A stretch of DNA of 64,000 nt. Origin: DASTPP01 sp035762175 (GTDB taxonomy: Bacteria > Myxococcota_A > Polyangia > Polyangiales > Polyangiaceae). The translations under genes were made by a program, and so were the position numbers. The stretch covers positions 1 to 64,000 of the forward strand of contig DASTPP010000294.1 of the NCBI GenBank assembly GCA_035762175.1, written 5' to 3'. A model generated the notes under the pieces. That model ran no database searches and was not told the origin of the DNA. It was given only the letters and a program-made list of their open reading frames with translations. Of this stretch, positions 1 through 11,136 are shown one piece after another (position 1 is the stretch's first letter; each line of letters starts with the position of its first letter).

Positions 1-2
1 GC

Positions 3-188
3 GCGGGCGGCGGCAACGCCGGCGCGGCGGGCGGCGCCGCGAGCGAGGGCGGCAATGCCGGCGCGGCAGGCGGCGGCGGGGCGGCGGGCGGCGGGGGCAG
101 TGCTGGCGAGGGCGGCGGCGCGGCGGGCGGCGGGGGCGGGGGCGGTGCTGGCGAGGGCGGCCCGGCCGGGGGCGCGGCGGGCGGCTAG
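3..188 (+). CDS. C-terminal tail of a Gly/Ala-rich protein (5' end outside window)
   Basis: The window opens inside a reading frame that encodes almost only Gly and Ala with scattered Ser, Glu and Asn, and ends at TAG 186-188. Units of the type AAGGGG-SAGEGG recur, so the DNA is a degenerate GGCGGC-type repeat. Such tails are common on secreted or lipoprotein-type proteins of myxobacteria; two lipoproteins further along (23403, 60766) carry related Gly-rich linkers. The functional domain lies upstream and cannot be judged. The stop overlaps the stop of the convergent gene at 185 through a shared CTAG. The frame choice rests on it being the only one giving this regular composition and a clean stop next to the neighbouring gene. 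Confidence 0.55.
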   Translation, partial: AGGGNAGAAGGAASEGGNAGAAGGGGAAGGGGSAGEGGGAAGGGGGGGAGEGGPAGGAAGG

Positions 189-1174
189 CCCGGGGTCTTC
201 GGGTTCCGCATCAACAGGCGGACCAAAAAGGGCAGCGCCCCCACGGTCTCGACGCCCGAGGCGGCCAGGCCCTGGCGCCCATCGGCCGCCTCGCGCGCCT
301 CGGCGGCGCCCTCGCGCCGGAAGCGCCCGACGAGCGAGCGCAGGGCCTCGGCGAGGCCGTAGGCCGCGTCGACGCCGAGCGGCAGGGCGAGCGCGCCGCC
401 GAGCGGGGCGACGACGACGTCGCGCACGGCCACCGCCCGCGCCCACGCGCCCGGGCTGCGCTCGGCCGCGAGCGCGACGAAGGTCTCGCGCTCGGCGAAC
501 ACGCCCGTCGCGAGCGGGCCCGCGCTCGCCTCGATGGAGTCGACGAGGTGGCGGTAGTCGCGGCGCCAGTCGCCGGCGAGCAGCCCCATGGCGGGGCGCA
601 GATCGTCGGGGCCGAGCACGAGATCGATGCCCTCTTCGCGGCGGCGCAAGACCACCGCCGTCCAGAGCTCGCCGCCCTCGAAGAGGCCGAGGGCCACCGC
701 CTTGCCGGCCGGACAGAGGGTGCGCATCGTGCGCGCGACGACCGAGTGCGTCGCCAGCGGCGGCAGAAAGGCGCGCGGCGGCCAGACCTCGATCGCGCCC
801 TCGCCGATGAGCTCGCGCACGATCTGGGTGAGCACGAGCGCCTGCAAGAGCACGTCGTCGCCCTGGCGCGAGCGGGCGCCGAAGCGCTCCATCAAGGTGT
901 CGAGGGCGCCGGCGCGCAAGAGCAGCGCCCAAGCGGCGCCGTGGCGGCGGGCGAGCTCGGGCGGGGCGAGCGGCCAGGGGTGGTTGTGCGGGTCGAGGCG
1001 CCCGGCGCGCGTGTGCAAGAGCTTGCGCAGGCGGCCGGCTTCGTAAATGGCAAGAATGCCGCCGGGCGTGCCGGTGGGGGCCGGCTCGGGGGCGCGCCCG
1101 GCGCGAAAGAGCGAGAGCAGGCGCACCCAGTCGGCGGCCGTCCAGCCTTCGAAGCGGACGTCGAGCGTCAGCAT
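185..1174 (-). CDS. Hypothetical protein, 329 aa
   Basis: I do not recognise a family. The protein starts MLTLDVRFEG and is soluble-looking, with no signal peptide or membrane segment. It has a helical, Leu/Ala-rich middle (residues about 75-130) and a C-terminal region of alternating hydrophobic strands. The start ATG at 1174 lies 28 bp downstream of the stop of the outer-membrane protein gene on the same strand, so the two are probably co-transcribed. The 3' end overlaps the stop of the partial gene on the other strand by sharing CTAG. Codon use is typical for the window, which supports a real gene. Confidence 0.7.
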   Translation of the reverse strand: MLTLDVRFEGWTAADWVRLLSLFRAGRAPEPAPTGTPGGILAIYEAGRLRKLLHTRAGRLDPHNHPWPLAPPELARRHGAAWALLLRAGALDTLMERFGARSRQGDDVLLQALVLTQIVRELIGEGAIEVWPPRAFLPPLATHSVVARTMRTLCPAGKAVALGLFEGGELWTAVVLRRREEGIDLVLGPDDLRPAMGLLAGDWRRDYRHLVDSIEASAGPLATGVFAERETFVALAAERSPGAWARAVAVRDVVVAPLGGALALPLGVDAAYGLAEALRSLVGRFRREGAAEAREAADGRQGLAASGVETVGALPFLVRLLMRNPKTPG

Positions 1175-1202
1175 GGGCGGGGGGCGGCGGGCCCGGGCGG
1201 GC

Positions 1203-2018
1203 TCAGAAGTGGAGGCTCACGCCGACCATGGCGTAGGCGCGGTACTTCCACTCGCTGAGGTAGTCGGCGGACGTGGCGGTCAGGGGGGTGCCGCCGCCGT
1301 AGCGCACGCGCCCGCCGATGGTATCGGGCGTGTTCGGGTTCAAGCTGGCGCGCAGCGAGAACGGGATGCGAAGGTCGAGCTTGGGGATGGGCGGCTTGAT
1401 CTCGAGCCCGAGCCCGGCGGTGAGCAGGGTGTAGCCGTCGTTGTGCGCGCTGACGGCGGCCGGGTACCCTGAGGGGTCGACGCTCGCCTCGGCGTCGGAG
1501 GCGAAGACGAACTCGGGGCCGAAGACGACGAAGGGCGCGATGACCGGCAGCGGCAAGACGCCCTTGGCGAGCACGGGCAGGTGCCAAGAGCGCTGGCCGA
1601 CCTCGACGGTGTACTCGCGGTTGTTGAAGGTGATGTCGCCCTTGCCGTAGTCGCTCGAGGTCAGCAGATCGATCTCGAGGCCGACGACGCCGAGAAGGCG
1701 CGTCTCGACCGAGGCGCCGACGGCGGCCGAGAAGCCGGCGTAGCCGGGGTAGAGCGTGTCGAGGGTGCCGGCGTACTGGCGGTCGCCGGGCTTGTCGAGA
1801 AAGTTACCCCCGACGCCGGCGAGGACGCCGACGCCGAACGTGACCGGCTCGATGGCGGCGGCGGGCCGCTCGGCGGCGAGCCAGGCGGCGAGGGCCGCGG
1901 CCGCGGCGGCCAGGGCGCGGGCCGGCGGGCCGAGGGGGCGCGTGCTAAGGCAGTGGCGCGTGCGCCGAGCTGCGACCTTGTACGGCGAGGGGCCCGACCT
2001 TTCGTCGACGAGGCGCAT
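1203..2018 (-). CDS. Predicted outer-membrane beta-barrel protein
   Basis: A protein of about 271 aa with a long basic N-region, an Ala-rich hydrophobic stretch and a likely signal-peptidase site after RPAAA, followed by alternating amphipathic strands. It ends in SLHF, and a C-terminal Phe is the usual BAM-recognition feature of outer-membrane barrels. ATG 2018 was chosen; a TTG three codons upstream (2027) is in frame and neither has a convincing Shine-Dalgarno sequence, so the start is uncertain. It is the first gene of a probable two-gene minus-strand operon and diverges from the DUF255 gene at 2060, leaving only about 40 bp for both promoters. The substrate or role is unknown. It resembles the second barrel protein at 45277 in general architecture only. 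Confidence 0.72.
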   Translation of the reverse strand: MRLVDERSGPSPYKVAARRTRHCLSTRPLGPPARALAAAAAALAAWLAAERPAAAIEPVTFGVGVLAGVGGNFLDKPGDRQYAGTLDTLYPGYAGFSAAVGASVETRLLGVVGLEIDLLTSSDYGKGDITFNNREYTVEVGQRSWHLPVLAKGVLPLPVIAPFVVFGPEFVFASDAEASVDPSGYPAAVSAHNDGYTLLTAGLGLEIKPPIPKLDLRIPFSLRASLNPNTPDTIGGRVRYGGGTPLTATSADYLSEWKYRAYAMVGVSLHF

Positions 2019-2059
2019 GGCATTCAACCCGTTCGAGGCCTACCCCCAAGGTTTACCCC

Positions 2060-4167
<2,108 letters not shown>

Positions 4168-4171
<4 letters not shown>

Positions 4172-5025
4172 CCCAGCCGCCGGCCCCCGCGCCGATCATC
4201 GACACCCACTGCCACCTCGACCCGGCCTACCTGCCCGAGGGCCCCGACGCCGTGCTCGACCGCGCGATGCGCGTGGGGGTGCGGGGCTTCGTCGTCGTCG
4301 GCGTCGGGGCGACGCCCGAGGCGGCCCGCGCGGCCGTCGCGCTCGCGCGGGCGCGGCCCTACGTCGTCGCGAGCGTGGGCATCCACCCGCACGATGCCTC
4401 GAGCGCCGACGAGGCGCACGCCGGCGAGATCGAGCGGCTCGCGGGCGACCCGCGCGTCGCCACCGTCGGCGAGGTCGGCCTCGACTACCACTACGACAGA
4501 AGCCCCCGCGCGACGCAGCGCGAGGTCTTCCGGCGCTTCATCGCGCTCGCCCGGGCGCAGCAGAAGCCCCTCGTCATTCACACGCGAAGCGCCCCCGACG
4601 ACACGCTCGCCCTGCTGCGCGAGGGCTCGGCGGCCGAGGTGGGCGGGGTCATTCACTGCTTCTCCGAAGACCGCGCCTTCGCCCGCGCCGCGCTCGACCT
4701 CGGCTTCGACCTCTCGTTCTCGGGCATCGTGACGTTCAAGAACGCGCGCGCCGTGCAAGACGTGGCCGCGTGGGCGCCGGCCGACCGCATCCTGGTCGAG
4801 ACCGACAGCCCCTACCTCGCGCCCCTGCCCCTGCGCGGCAAGCGCTGCGAGCCCGCCTTCGTCGTGCACACCCTGGCCAAGGTGGCCGAGCTGCGCGGCC
4901 TGAGCCCGGCCGACGTCGCCCGCCTGACGACCGAGAACGCCCTGCGGCGCTTCGGCCCCGGGCTCGCGCCCGCCGCGGGCCCCCAGGCCGCGCCCCCCGA
5001 CCCCGCCGGCGGCGCCGCGCCGTGA
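4168..5025 (+). CDS. tatD: TatD family metal-dependent hydrolase (DNase)
   Basis: A 285-aa TIM-barrel amidohydrolase. The metal-binding signatures are visible in order: DTHCHLD (H14, H16), GIHPHDAS, GEVGLDYHY (E102, D106), PLVIHTR (H138), GVIHCFSE (H163) and LVETDSPYLAP (E211, D213). TatD proteins are 3'-5' exonucleases acting on single-stranded DNA and RNA in DNA repair and RNA turnover; the protein is cytoplasmic. The start is GTG 4168, overlapping the previous stop by 4 bp, and its own TGA overlaps the next GTG the same way. The C-terminus has an Ala/Pro-rich extension after LRRFG that is not part of the barrel. Confidence 0.93.
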
Positions 5026-5969
5026 GCGCCTTCTCCACCCGGACGCCCGAGGCGCTCTTCGAGAGCGTCTTCTGGCCCCTCTACCCCGACGACGCGCGGC
5101 GCGACCTCGCCCGCGCCCGCGCGACCGACGCCAACCCCGGCCGAAACCCCGCCCTCTTCGCCCGCCTGACCGAGGCCGCCGAGCTCTTCGCCCGCCTCGC
5201 GCCCGACGCCTTCGGCGAAGACCTCGGCCTCGACGGCTCCGACGCCTCGGTGCACCGGCTCGGCCAGGCGCTCACGCTCGAGCGGCGGGCGCGCTGGCTC
5301 GAAGAGCGCGGCCCCGACGGCGCGCCCCTGCTCGCGCACGTCGTCATTCACGGGGTCGCGTACGTCGGCGCCTGCGTCGAGAAGAACCACGAGGGCGCGT
5401 GGCAGCTGCGCCGCCCCCTCTGGGAGTCAACGGTGCGCCTCCGCTCGCGCGCCGGCGAGGGCGACCTCGCCCTCTTTTCGTGGTGGCTCAAGTCGCTCTC
5501 CGACGCCGAGATCGGCCGCGGCACCCTCGCCGATCGCTACCGCACCCACGTCGAGGTGCCGCGCGCGAGCCCCGACGCGCTGCCCGTGCTCGTGCCCCCC
5601 GACCGGCCCCTGCCCCGGCTGCGCGCCCCCCGCTACGACACCTTCTTCAAGTACCTGCGCGCCCACCTGCCCGAGCTGCGCGACGTCGGCCGAGACTTCC
5701 CCTCGCCCGAGCGCTTCGCCGAGCTCGCCTTCGACTGGCTCGACTTCGCGCCCGTCGGCGGCGGCCGCATGCTGCTCGTGCACGGCCCCTCGGGCCTCGG
5801 CGGCGTGCACCTCTTCTGGCTCGACGGCGCCGGGTTCGTCAAGAGCGCGTACTACCCCGCCGACGCCGCCCCCGCGCACGCCCTGCGGGCCGAGGGCGAC
5901 AAGCTCGTGCTCTCGCTGCACGTGCTCGGCCGCCCCGCCGAGCACGAGATGCTCTGGTGGGGGCCCTGA
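5022..5969 (+). CDS. Hypothetical protein, 315 aa, coupled to tatD
   Basis: Family not recognised. The frame starts at GTG 5022 inside a GTGA overlap with the tatD stop and reads VSAFSTRTPEALFESVFWPL. The body is Arg/Leu-rich with aromatic clusters such as ALFSWWLKSL and DTFFKYLRAHLPEL, and ends EMLWWGP. It has no signal peptide and no transmembrane helix. The two GTGA junctions suggest that the DUF255 protein, TatD and this protein are made in fixed ratio. Upstream in-frame extension to 4161 is antisense-like noise inside tatD, so the GTG start is preferred. Confidence 0.75.
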   Translation: MSAFSTRTPEALFESVFWPLYPDDARRDLARARATDANPGRNPALFARLTEAAELFARLAPDAFGEDLGLDGSDASVHRLGQALTLERRARWLEERGPDGAPLLAHVVIHGVAYVGACVEKNHEGAWQLRRPLWESTVRLRSRAGEGDLALFSWWLKSLSDAEIGRGTLADRYRTHVEVPRASPDALPVLVPPDRPLPRLRAPRYDTFFKYLRAHLPELRDVGRDFPSPERFAELAFDWLDFAPVGGGRMLLVHGPSGLGGVHLFWLDGAGFVKSAYYPADAAPAHALRAEGDKLVLSLHVLGRPAEHEMLWWGP

Positions 5970-5995
5970 GCCCCGCGCGCCGACGGCGCGCCCCT

Positions 5996-6574
5996 TTATT
6001 CGGCGGCGGGCGCGAACTCGACCGGCACGAGCACATCGCGCCGCTCGAGTGTCGAGGCGATGACGGGCGTGCCGAAGTGAGTAACGACCGGGTCGCCGGC
6101 CGGCGAGAGGCCGTGCTCGGCGAGCCGCTCGAGCAGCTCGCCCACCTTGCGCTCGAGCCGCCAGTCGGGCAGCGGCCCGTGGCACGAGAGCGCCGCGAAG
6201 CGCGCCCGGGCCGCGGGGCGCAGGCGCACGCGCTCGTCGCGCGGGCGCGGCATCGCCTCGACCGAGCCCTCGCGCGGCAGGCTGCACCAGAGCCGCCAGC
6301 GGCCGCGACCGCCGACGTACTCGCGCGCGGGCGACGCCCGCCCGTCGCCCTCCGCGCCCTGCTGCGCGATCGGCGCCGTCAGCGCGATCGCCTTGCCCTC
6401 GCTGTTGGCCCCGAGCAGGTAGCCCTCGAGACGGGTAAAGCCCTCGGCCCAGCCCCCTCGAAAGTCGCCCTCGACCGTGGTCTCGGCGCAGACGCCCGGG
6501 CCGTACTCTCGCAGCTCGAAGGCGCCGTAGTCATGAAGGACAGAGTATCGTGGCCCCTTCGTCGACTCTGGCAT
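5996..6574 (-). CDS. SOUL/HEBP family heme-binding protein
   Basis: A 192-aa protein matching the SOUL family along its whole length: YSVLHDYGAFELREYGPG near the N-terminus, then GGWAEGFTRLEGYLLGAN, and the family hallmark EGKAIALTAPI (SOUL proteins typically show an IAMTAPV-like motif). It ends with VPVEFAP-AAE. The family binds heme or porphyrins loosely and bacterial members are mostly cytoplasmic or periplasmic with unclear roles; no signal peptide is seen here. The start ATG 6574 is fixed by a strong Shine-Dalgarno, GGAGGTGA five bases upstream (minus strand). Longer in-frame extensions to 6838 are Arg-rich and rejected. Confidence 0.88.
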   Translation of the reverse strand: MPESTKGPRYSVLHDYGAFELREYGPGVCAETTVEGDFRGGWAEGFTRLEGYLLGANSEGKAIALTAPIAQQGAEGDGRASPAREYVGGRGRWRLWCSLPREGSVEAMPRPRDERVRLRPAARARFAALSCHGPLPDWRLERKVGELLERLAEHGLSPAGDPVVTHFGTPVIASTLERRDVLVPVEFAPAAE

Positions 6575-6926
6575 CTCGCTCACCTCCGCGTCGGCCGCCC
6601 GCGACGTCGCCCCCCGGCGTCGGCCTTCGTCCTCTCTTCGTCGCCTCTTCGTACCTCGCCGCAAGCGGCTCGGTCGAATGCGAGTTGAGCACGACTTCGA
6701 CCCGAGGTGGGCGACGACGTGACGACGCGCCGTGTAAGGGCGGCGCGCCGGCCTGCGAAGGTGGCTTCGCGCCCGGGCCCGCCGCGCGGCAGGCCCGGGC
6801 GACGGCCCGGCAAGAGCGCCGACCGAAACCTGCCCCACCAGGGCAGGTCTGGGGCGCGCGGCTCGCGCCTCGAAGCAATTTCTCGAGGGCCGACCAGCTT
6901 GGGCGGTCGGCGTTCGAGCGCCCGAC
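6575..6926 (-). other. Intergenic region upstream of the SOUL gene
   Basis: 352 bp between the M28 peptidase stop and the SOUL gene start, both on the minus strand. Apart from the Shine-Dalgarno of the SOUL gene I see no convincing promoter or terminator. Several reading frames cross it but all are Arg/Pro-rich and look like GC-driven noise. Confidence 0.5.
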
Positions 6927-8759
6927 TCAATCGTCGTCGTCGTCGAAGTTGCCGTAGAGCTTCTTCAGGCCCTCGCCCCGCGGGAAGCGCTCGCTCGCGT
7001 TGCCGACCCGCACCTGCACCCAGCGCGAGCTCCAGCCCATCTGCACCAGCGACTTGGCGATGTCGAAGGTGACCTTGCCGTTCGCGTCGCCGACGAGCTC
7101 TTGCACGGCCGAGAGGTTCTCGGGCACGCTGGCCAGCTGCGGCGTGACGAAGTCGTTGACATAGAGCTGCACCCGCGCCCAGGGGTTCGCCACCGGCGCC
7201 CCGTTGACGTCGCGCACCGTGACCGAGACCCGCAGGAACGAGGGGTTCGAGCTGTCGGTCGTCACCTCGGGGTAGTAGAGCGTCGGGTCGCGCGGGGCGA
7301 AGCTGGCGGCCGGCTCGTCGTCGATGCGGCCCAGAAAGTTCTTGAGCGCGTTCGTGTTGCTCACCAAGAAGGGCATGTCGATGGTGTCGGGCGTGTCGGC
7401 CGTGGTGTGGTAGAACGGCGAGGCGCCGAACCCGATCGTGCCGTCGATGCCGTACCAGTAGAAGCCCTGCGCGTCGGTCGGTATGTTGCCGCCCGAGGTC
7501 GGCGCCACGTTCTCGAGGCCCGCGATGACCGGGTAGACGGTCTCGACGTCGGCCTCGTCGGCCAGGCGCGCCATCGGCCCGCCCTGCGTGTGCACGAAGA
7601 AGCGCGAGAGCGTCGCGCCCCCGAGCTCGGTCTTCGCGCGGCCGATCATCTCGAGGTTCATGAAGGCCTTGATCGCCTCGCCGCCGAGCACGACGTGCTT
7701 GCGCAGGTAGTCGTAGCCGCCGAGCAGGCCGACCTCTTCGGCGTTGTAGGCCACGAACACGACGTCGTTCTGCAGCGTGGACTTGTCGAGCGTGCTGGCG
7801 ATCTCGAGCATCGCGGCGACGCCCGTGCCGTTGTCGGTCGAGCCCGTCGACCAGGTGTCGTAGTGCGCGCCCACGAGCAGATAAGGGTCGGACCACTGCG
7901 AGCCCGGGCGCTTGATGCGCCCGACGATGTTGTGCGCCTCGCGCACCTCGAGCTTGGCGTCGACGGTCAGCTTCGCCCGCACCGTCTTGCCCGCCGCGAT
8001 CTGGCTGCGAATGTTCGCCCCGTCGGTGCCCCCGATCGAGATCGTGGGCGCCGGGCCGATGCCGAGCTCGGGGGGCGACACCGTGCCCACCTGAATCAGG
8101 TTCGAGGGGCTGAAGCTCGTCGAGATCATGGCGACGGCGCCGCGCTCGAGCGCGTTGCGCAGCTGGTTTCGGCGGTGGAAGGTCTGCGACGCTCGGACCA
8201 GCACCACCTTGCCTGCGACCGGGGCGACGTAGTCGGCCGCCCTACCTTCGCCCACGTCGACCACTTCGACGTCTTGGAACGAGCCCTCGCCCGAGTAGGC
8301 AAACACCTTGTGCCCGGCAATCGGCAAAGCCACCGGCGTCTCGCCCGCCGCCGCCGCCGTCAGCGTGAGCGACGAGGAGACGACGTCGTAAAAATTCATC
8401 GAAAACTCTTCGCAATGTACGTCGTCGAGCCCGGCTTGCTTGAAACGGTCGCTGATGTAGTTGCCCGCCGCCTGGTTCTGCCAGGTGCCCGCACGCTTCT
8501 CGCCGAACGAAGCCAACTTATCGAGCGTCTGGCGCATGCGTTGGCTGGTCAACTCGGGATCGTTGCCGCTAGGGCCGCTGTGTGACGAAGGGCTCTGCGC
8601 CTCGTCGGCCTGCTGGCCGGTGTCGTCTGAACCCGACGCCCCTTCGTCACCCGCCCCGGCACACCCCGGAGCGGCCGCCCCCGCCGCCCCGAGGGCGAAC
8701 ACGCACATTGCGCGCAAGAACCCGCCAAGCCCCCGACGACCCGATTGGAAGAAGTCCAT
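6927..8759 (-). CDS. M28 family metallopeptidase, PA-domain, lipoprotein
   Basis: A 610-aa exported aminopeptidase-like enzyme. The N-terminus is a lipoprotein signal with Cys at about residue 33 (AAAPGCAGAG), followed by a Ser/Asp-rich linker. A protease-associated (PA) domain spans roughly 125-270. The di-zinc M28 catalytic core follows with GAHYDTW (H299), STDNGTG (D309), YNAEEVGLLGG (E341/E342), NLEMIG (E370) and FYHTTADTPD (H451), i.e. all five expected ligands plus the general base. A C-terminal beta-rich domain (about 490-595) and an acidic DDDDD end complete it. ATG 8759 is preceded by GAGGAAAAGGC. It probably releases amino acids from peptides at the cell surface. Confidence 0.92.
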   Translation of the reverse strand: MDFFQSGRRGLGGFLRAMCVFALGAAGAAAPGCAGAGDEGASGSDDTGQQADEAQSPSSHSGPSGNDPELTSQRMRQTLDKLASFGEKRAGTWQNQAAGNYISDRFKQAGLDDVHCEEFSMNFYDVVSSSLTLTAAAAGETPVALPIAGHKVFAYSGEGSFQDVEVVDVGEGRAADYVAPVAGKVVLVRASQTFHRRNQLRNALERGAVAMISTSFSPSNLIQVGTVSPPELGIGPAPTISIGGTDGANIRSQIAAGKTVRAKLTVDAKLEVREAHNIVGRIKRPGSQWSDPYLLVGAHYDTWSTGSTDNGTGVAAMLEIASTLDKSTLQNDVVFVAYNAEEVGLLGGYDYLRKHVVLGGEAIKAFMNLEMIGRAKTELGGATLSRFFVHTQGGPMARLADEADVETVYPVIAGLENVAPTSGGNIPTDAQGFYWYGIDGTIGFGASPFYHTTADTPDTIDMPFLVSNTNALKNFLGRIDDEPAASFAPRDPTLYYPEVTTDSSNPSFLRVSVTVRDVNGAPVANPWARVQLYVNDFVTPQLASVPENLSAVQELVGDANGKVTFDIAKSLVQMGWSSRWVQVRVGNASERFPRGEGLKKLYGNFDDDDD

Positions 8760-9329
8760 GCCTTTTCCTCGCCCCCAACTTTTCGGTTTCTTAAGGAGAG
8801 ACGCTTAACCTGATTGGAAAACGAAATAGGCGCAACCCAAGCTCATCTTTTTTCTCGCCCGTCCGACGACCTACCTCGCCAAGCAAAGCAGAGCGCCCCC
8901 GGCCCACGCCGCACGCCGCACCCCGGAGCGCCCCCTGCCCCCCGCCCAGACATCGGCCCGGGCGGCGACGCACGCGCCGTTCACTGACGCAGTTATTCTA
9001 CATAAGAACTCGCCCCAGCCGACTCCGCCCCCGACCTGTGCAAGCTCGGGGCCGAACTCGGCAGGGGCCTCAATTTTGAAGTGCCGCCGCACGACGGCGC
9101 GCCCCCCAAGGCCCGGCAGGCGCCCGGCTGGCCCCTTCGCCCGGCCGAAATCGGCCCTGGCGAGGGCCATGACGCCCGCGCCGGCCGACGTCGCCTGAAC
9201 GTGGCCGCACCGCCAGCAACCGCGGCCGCCGGGCGACGCCCCACTTTTTGCGCCAACAGCCGAATTTGGTGGCTCTGGCGTCGTTCGACGTTCAGGGCAT
9301 CGATTTCTAGTCCGAAACCTGCCCGGCGG

Positions 9330-9437
9330 CCCCTCAACCCCCTGGCCCCCGCAGAGGGCCTCTCCCCCCCTGGCCCCCTCGGCCGTCAGGAGAGGGGGAC
9401 GAGACGGCCCGCGGGGCGCCGGGAGCGGGGTGAGGGG
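9330..9437. repeat. Foldback (REP-like) intergenic element
   Basis: Nested inverted repeats. The outer arms are CCCCTCAACCCC (9330-9341) and GGGGTGAGGGG (9427-9437), the inner arms CCTCTCC (9359-9365) and GGAGAGG (9389-9395). This arrangement resembles the small CCCTCACCCC/CCTCTCC palindromic elements scattered between genes in many GC-rich genomes. It could be a transcript-stabilising hairpin or a mobile REP-like unit; copy number elsewhere in the genome is unknown. Confidence 0.5.
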
Positions 9438-9690
9438 CATTCCCGTCGTTCCCCAGGGGTCGTCGCTCCGCGGGCGGGGCGGAGCCCCGTGAGTGGCGAA
9501 TAACGAAGTCAGAACTTCTCTCTGGCCCTTCGGGGGTCACTTCCCAACAATTTTGCCACACATAGTGTGGTGCGTGAGGCTAGCGTGCAGACCGGCCGCA
9601 GAAAAACGATCGCCCAGGCGCGAAGGCGCCCGGCCGCCCTCGACGCCCCGGATGACGCCACGCGGCCCCGTACATCAGCACGCGGGTGTT

Positions 9691-9877
9691 CGCGCGGCGT
9701 GCGAGCAGGCGTCACCCGCCGTACGCACGGGCGGCCAGGCGCGGGCATCCGCGCGGCGTGCGAGCAGGTGCCACCCGCCGTACGCACCGGCATCCGCGCG
9801 GTGTACGCACAGGCGCTACCCGCCGTACGCATGAGCGCCCCCGCGGCGTGCGAGCAGGCGCCACCCGCCGTACGCAG
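9691..9877. repeat. Four 38-bp tandem repeats
   Basis: Four copies of a unit reading CGCGCGGCGTGCGAGC-AGGCGCCACCCGCCGTACGCA, at 9691, 9750, 9795 and 9840, spaced 59, 45 and 45 bp. The last 14 bases ACCCGCCGTACGCA are identical in all copies. Each unit has weak internal dyad symmetry (GCGTGCG against CGTACGC), so each may fold into a small hairpin. The block sits immediately downstream of thyX on the minus strand. Confidence 0.75.
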
Positions 9878-9934
9878 GGGCGGCCGGCGGCGACGGGGGG
9901 AAGCGAGGGCGCGCGGGGGCGCCGAAGGTCCCGA

Positions 9935-10909
9935 TCAGGCGCCGGGCGGGTCGTGCCGGTCGGCCTCGGGAACGGCGGCGGCGAAGTGCTCGGCGAAATA
10001 CGAGGCGGGCTTGGCCTGCGCCGGGTCGACGCGAAAGTCGGGCCGCTCGCGGGGTTCGAGCTTGGCGAAAAATTCGTCGATTTCGCGCTTCGAAAGGGTC
10101 TCGGCGAGGCGCGGGCGCGCGAGGGCGGCCTTCGGGTCGGGCGAGCCGAGGGCGGCGCGCAAAACGTCGACCTCCATGCGGCTGAAGGAGGCGCCGGCCA
10201 CGTCGTAGTCGACCCAGGCTTCGTACGAGAAAGGGGCAACGCGTCGCACGATGCCCGCCATCACGCGAGCGTACTCGCGAATTTCCCACTGGGCGTGGGT
10301 GTCGACGCGCAGGGTGAGAAAGTGAAGCAGGTTGTGCAGATCGATTTTCCAGTACCACTGCGTGTAGGTCGAGAGCGGCAGATCGATGCGGGCGAGCTCG
10401 CGGGCGACGTCCTGGGCGACGAGCTGCTCGTAGGTAGAGACCGCGTGCTCGCGCCCCGCCTGCCAGCGCCCGAGCGCCTGGGCGCGATCGGCTTCGGCGA
10501 GCGGCTCGCCGCCGCGGCCCTGGCGGTTGCTCTCGCTCTGGCGCTGCAGCTGCTCGCCGGGCGGGGTGTAGAAGAGCAGGGGCATCAGGCTGTAGCGGCC
10601 CGAGTACTCGTTGACGCTGGCGGTTCGATGCCGGACCCACTGTCTTGCGACGAACATGGGCATGGCGCAGTGAAATTTGAGCTCGACCATCTCGGTCGGC
10701 GTCGTGTGCTTGTGGCGGCGCAGGTAGCGCAAGAGGCCGCGCGTGTCGCTCGCGCGGCGCGTGCCGTGGCCGTAGCTGACGCGGGCGGCGCTCTCGATGG
10801 CGGCGTCCGACCCCATGTAGTCGACGAGCGAGACGAAGCCGTGGTCGAGCACCGGGAAGTACAAACCGAGGATCTCGTCGGCCTCGGGCGCGCTGGGGCG
10901 TTGGCTCAT
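9935..10909 (-). CDS. thyX: FAD-dependent thymidylate synthase
   Basis: A 324-aa flavin-dependent thymidylate synthase that converts dUMP to dTMP using methylene-tetrahydrofolate and NADPH. The ThyX signature RHRTASVNEYSGRYS is at residues 93-107, preceded by HTTPTEMVELKFHCAMP and followed later by DLHNLLHFLTLRVDTHAQWE, the conserved C-terminal segment with FAD/dUMP contacts. Length is somewhat above the usual 220-300 aa because of a C-terminal extension after the core (about 260-324) ending in HDPPGA. It is a single-gene minus-strand unit. Having thyX suggests the genome may lack thyA, but that cannot be checked here. Confidence 0.96.
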   Translation of the reverse strand: MSQRPSAPEADEILGLYFPVLDHGFVSLVDYMGSDAAIESAARVSYGHGTRRASDTRGLLRYLRRHKHTTPTEMVELKFHCAMPMFVARQWVRHRTASVNEYSGRYSLMPLLFYTPPGEQLQRQSESNRQGRGGEPLAEADRAQALGRWQAGREHAVSTYEQLVAQDVARELARIDLPLSTYTQWYWKIDLHNLLHFLTLRVDTHAQWEIREYARVMAGIVRRVAPFSYEAWVDYDVAGASFSRMEVDVLRAALGSPDPKAALARPRLAETLSKREIDEFFAKLEPRERPDFRVDPAQAKPASYFAEHFAAAVPEADRHDPPGA

Positions 10910-11136
10910 GGGGGGCTCTCGCGGGGGGGTTCGTGGGGAGGGCGGCCCGGTGCGTTAGCGCGCGGGCCGCCTCCGGGCCAAGTCTGCGGCGGGGGGGGGC
11001 GCGCGGCCCTTTTGCCGCCCGGGCGGGGGCCCGGCGAAGGGCGCGCGGGCGGGGGCGTACCGGCGGCCGGGGGCCGTGCTATGAGGGCGGCTCGTGCCCA
11101 GGGCGGCGGGGTGAATCGCCGCGAGGTGCTGGCCCC

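Larger units (their letters stand above)
8760..9934. other. Large intergenic region with foldback and tandem repeats
   Basis: About 1.2 kb with no credible gene, between the M28 gene (leader side) and the thyX stop. Contents, in order: a relatively AT-rich leader (8760-8860) holding the M28 ribosome-binding site; unremarkable GC-rich DNA; a foldback element (9330-9437); a short perfect dyad CCACAC-ATA-GTGTGG (9556-9570) that could be an operator; and four 38-bp tandem repeats (9691-9877). Open frames here are Arg/Pro/Ala-rich on both strands and are not believable. Confidence 0.6.

Noticed and set aside
9567..10208. Protein frames over the 38-bp repeats at 9.7 kb
   Set aside because: Arg/Gly/Ala repeats produced by repetitive DNA, continuing antisense into thyX; no start signal.
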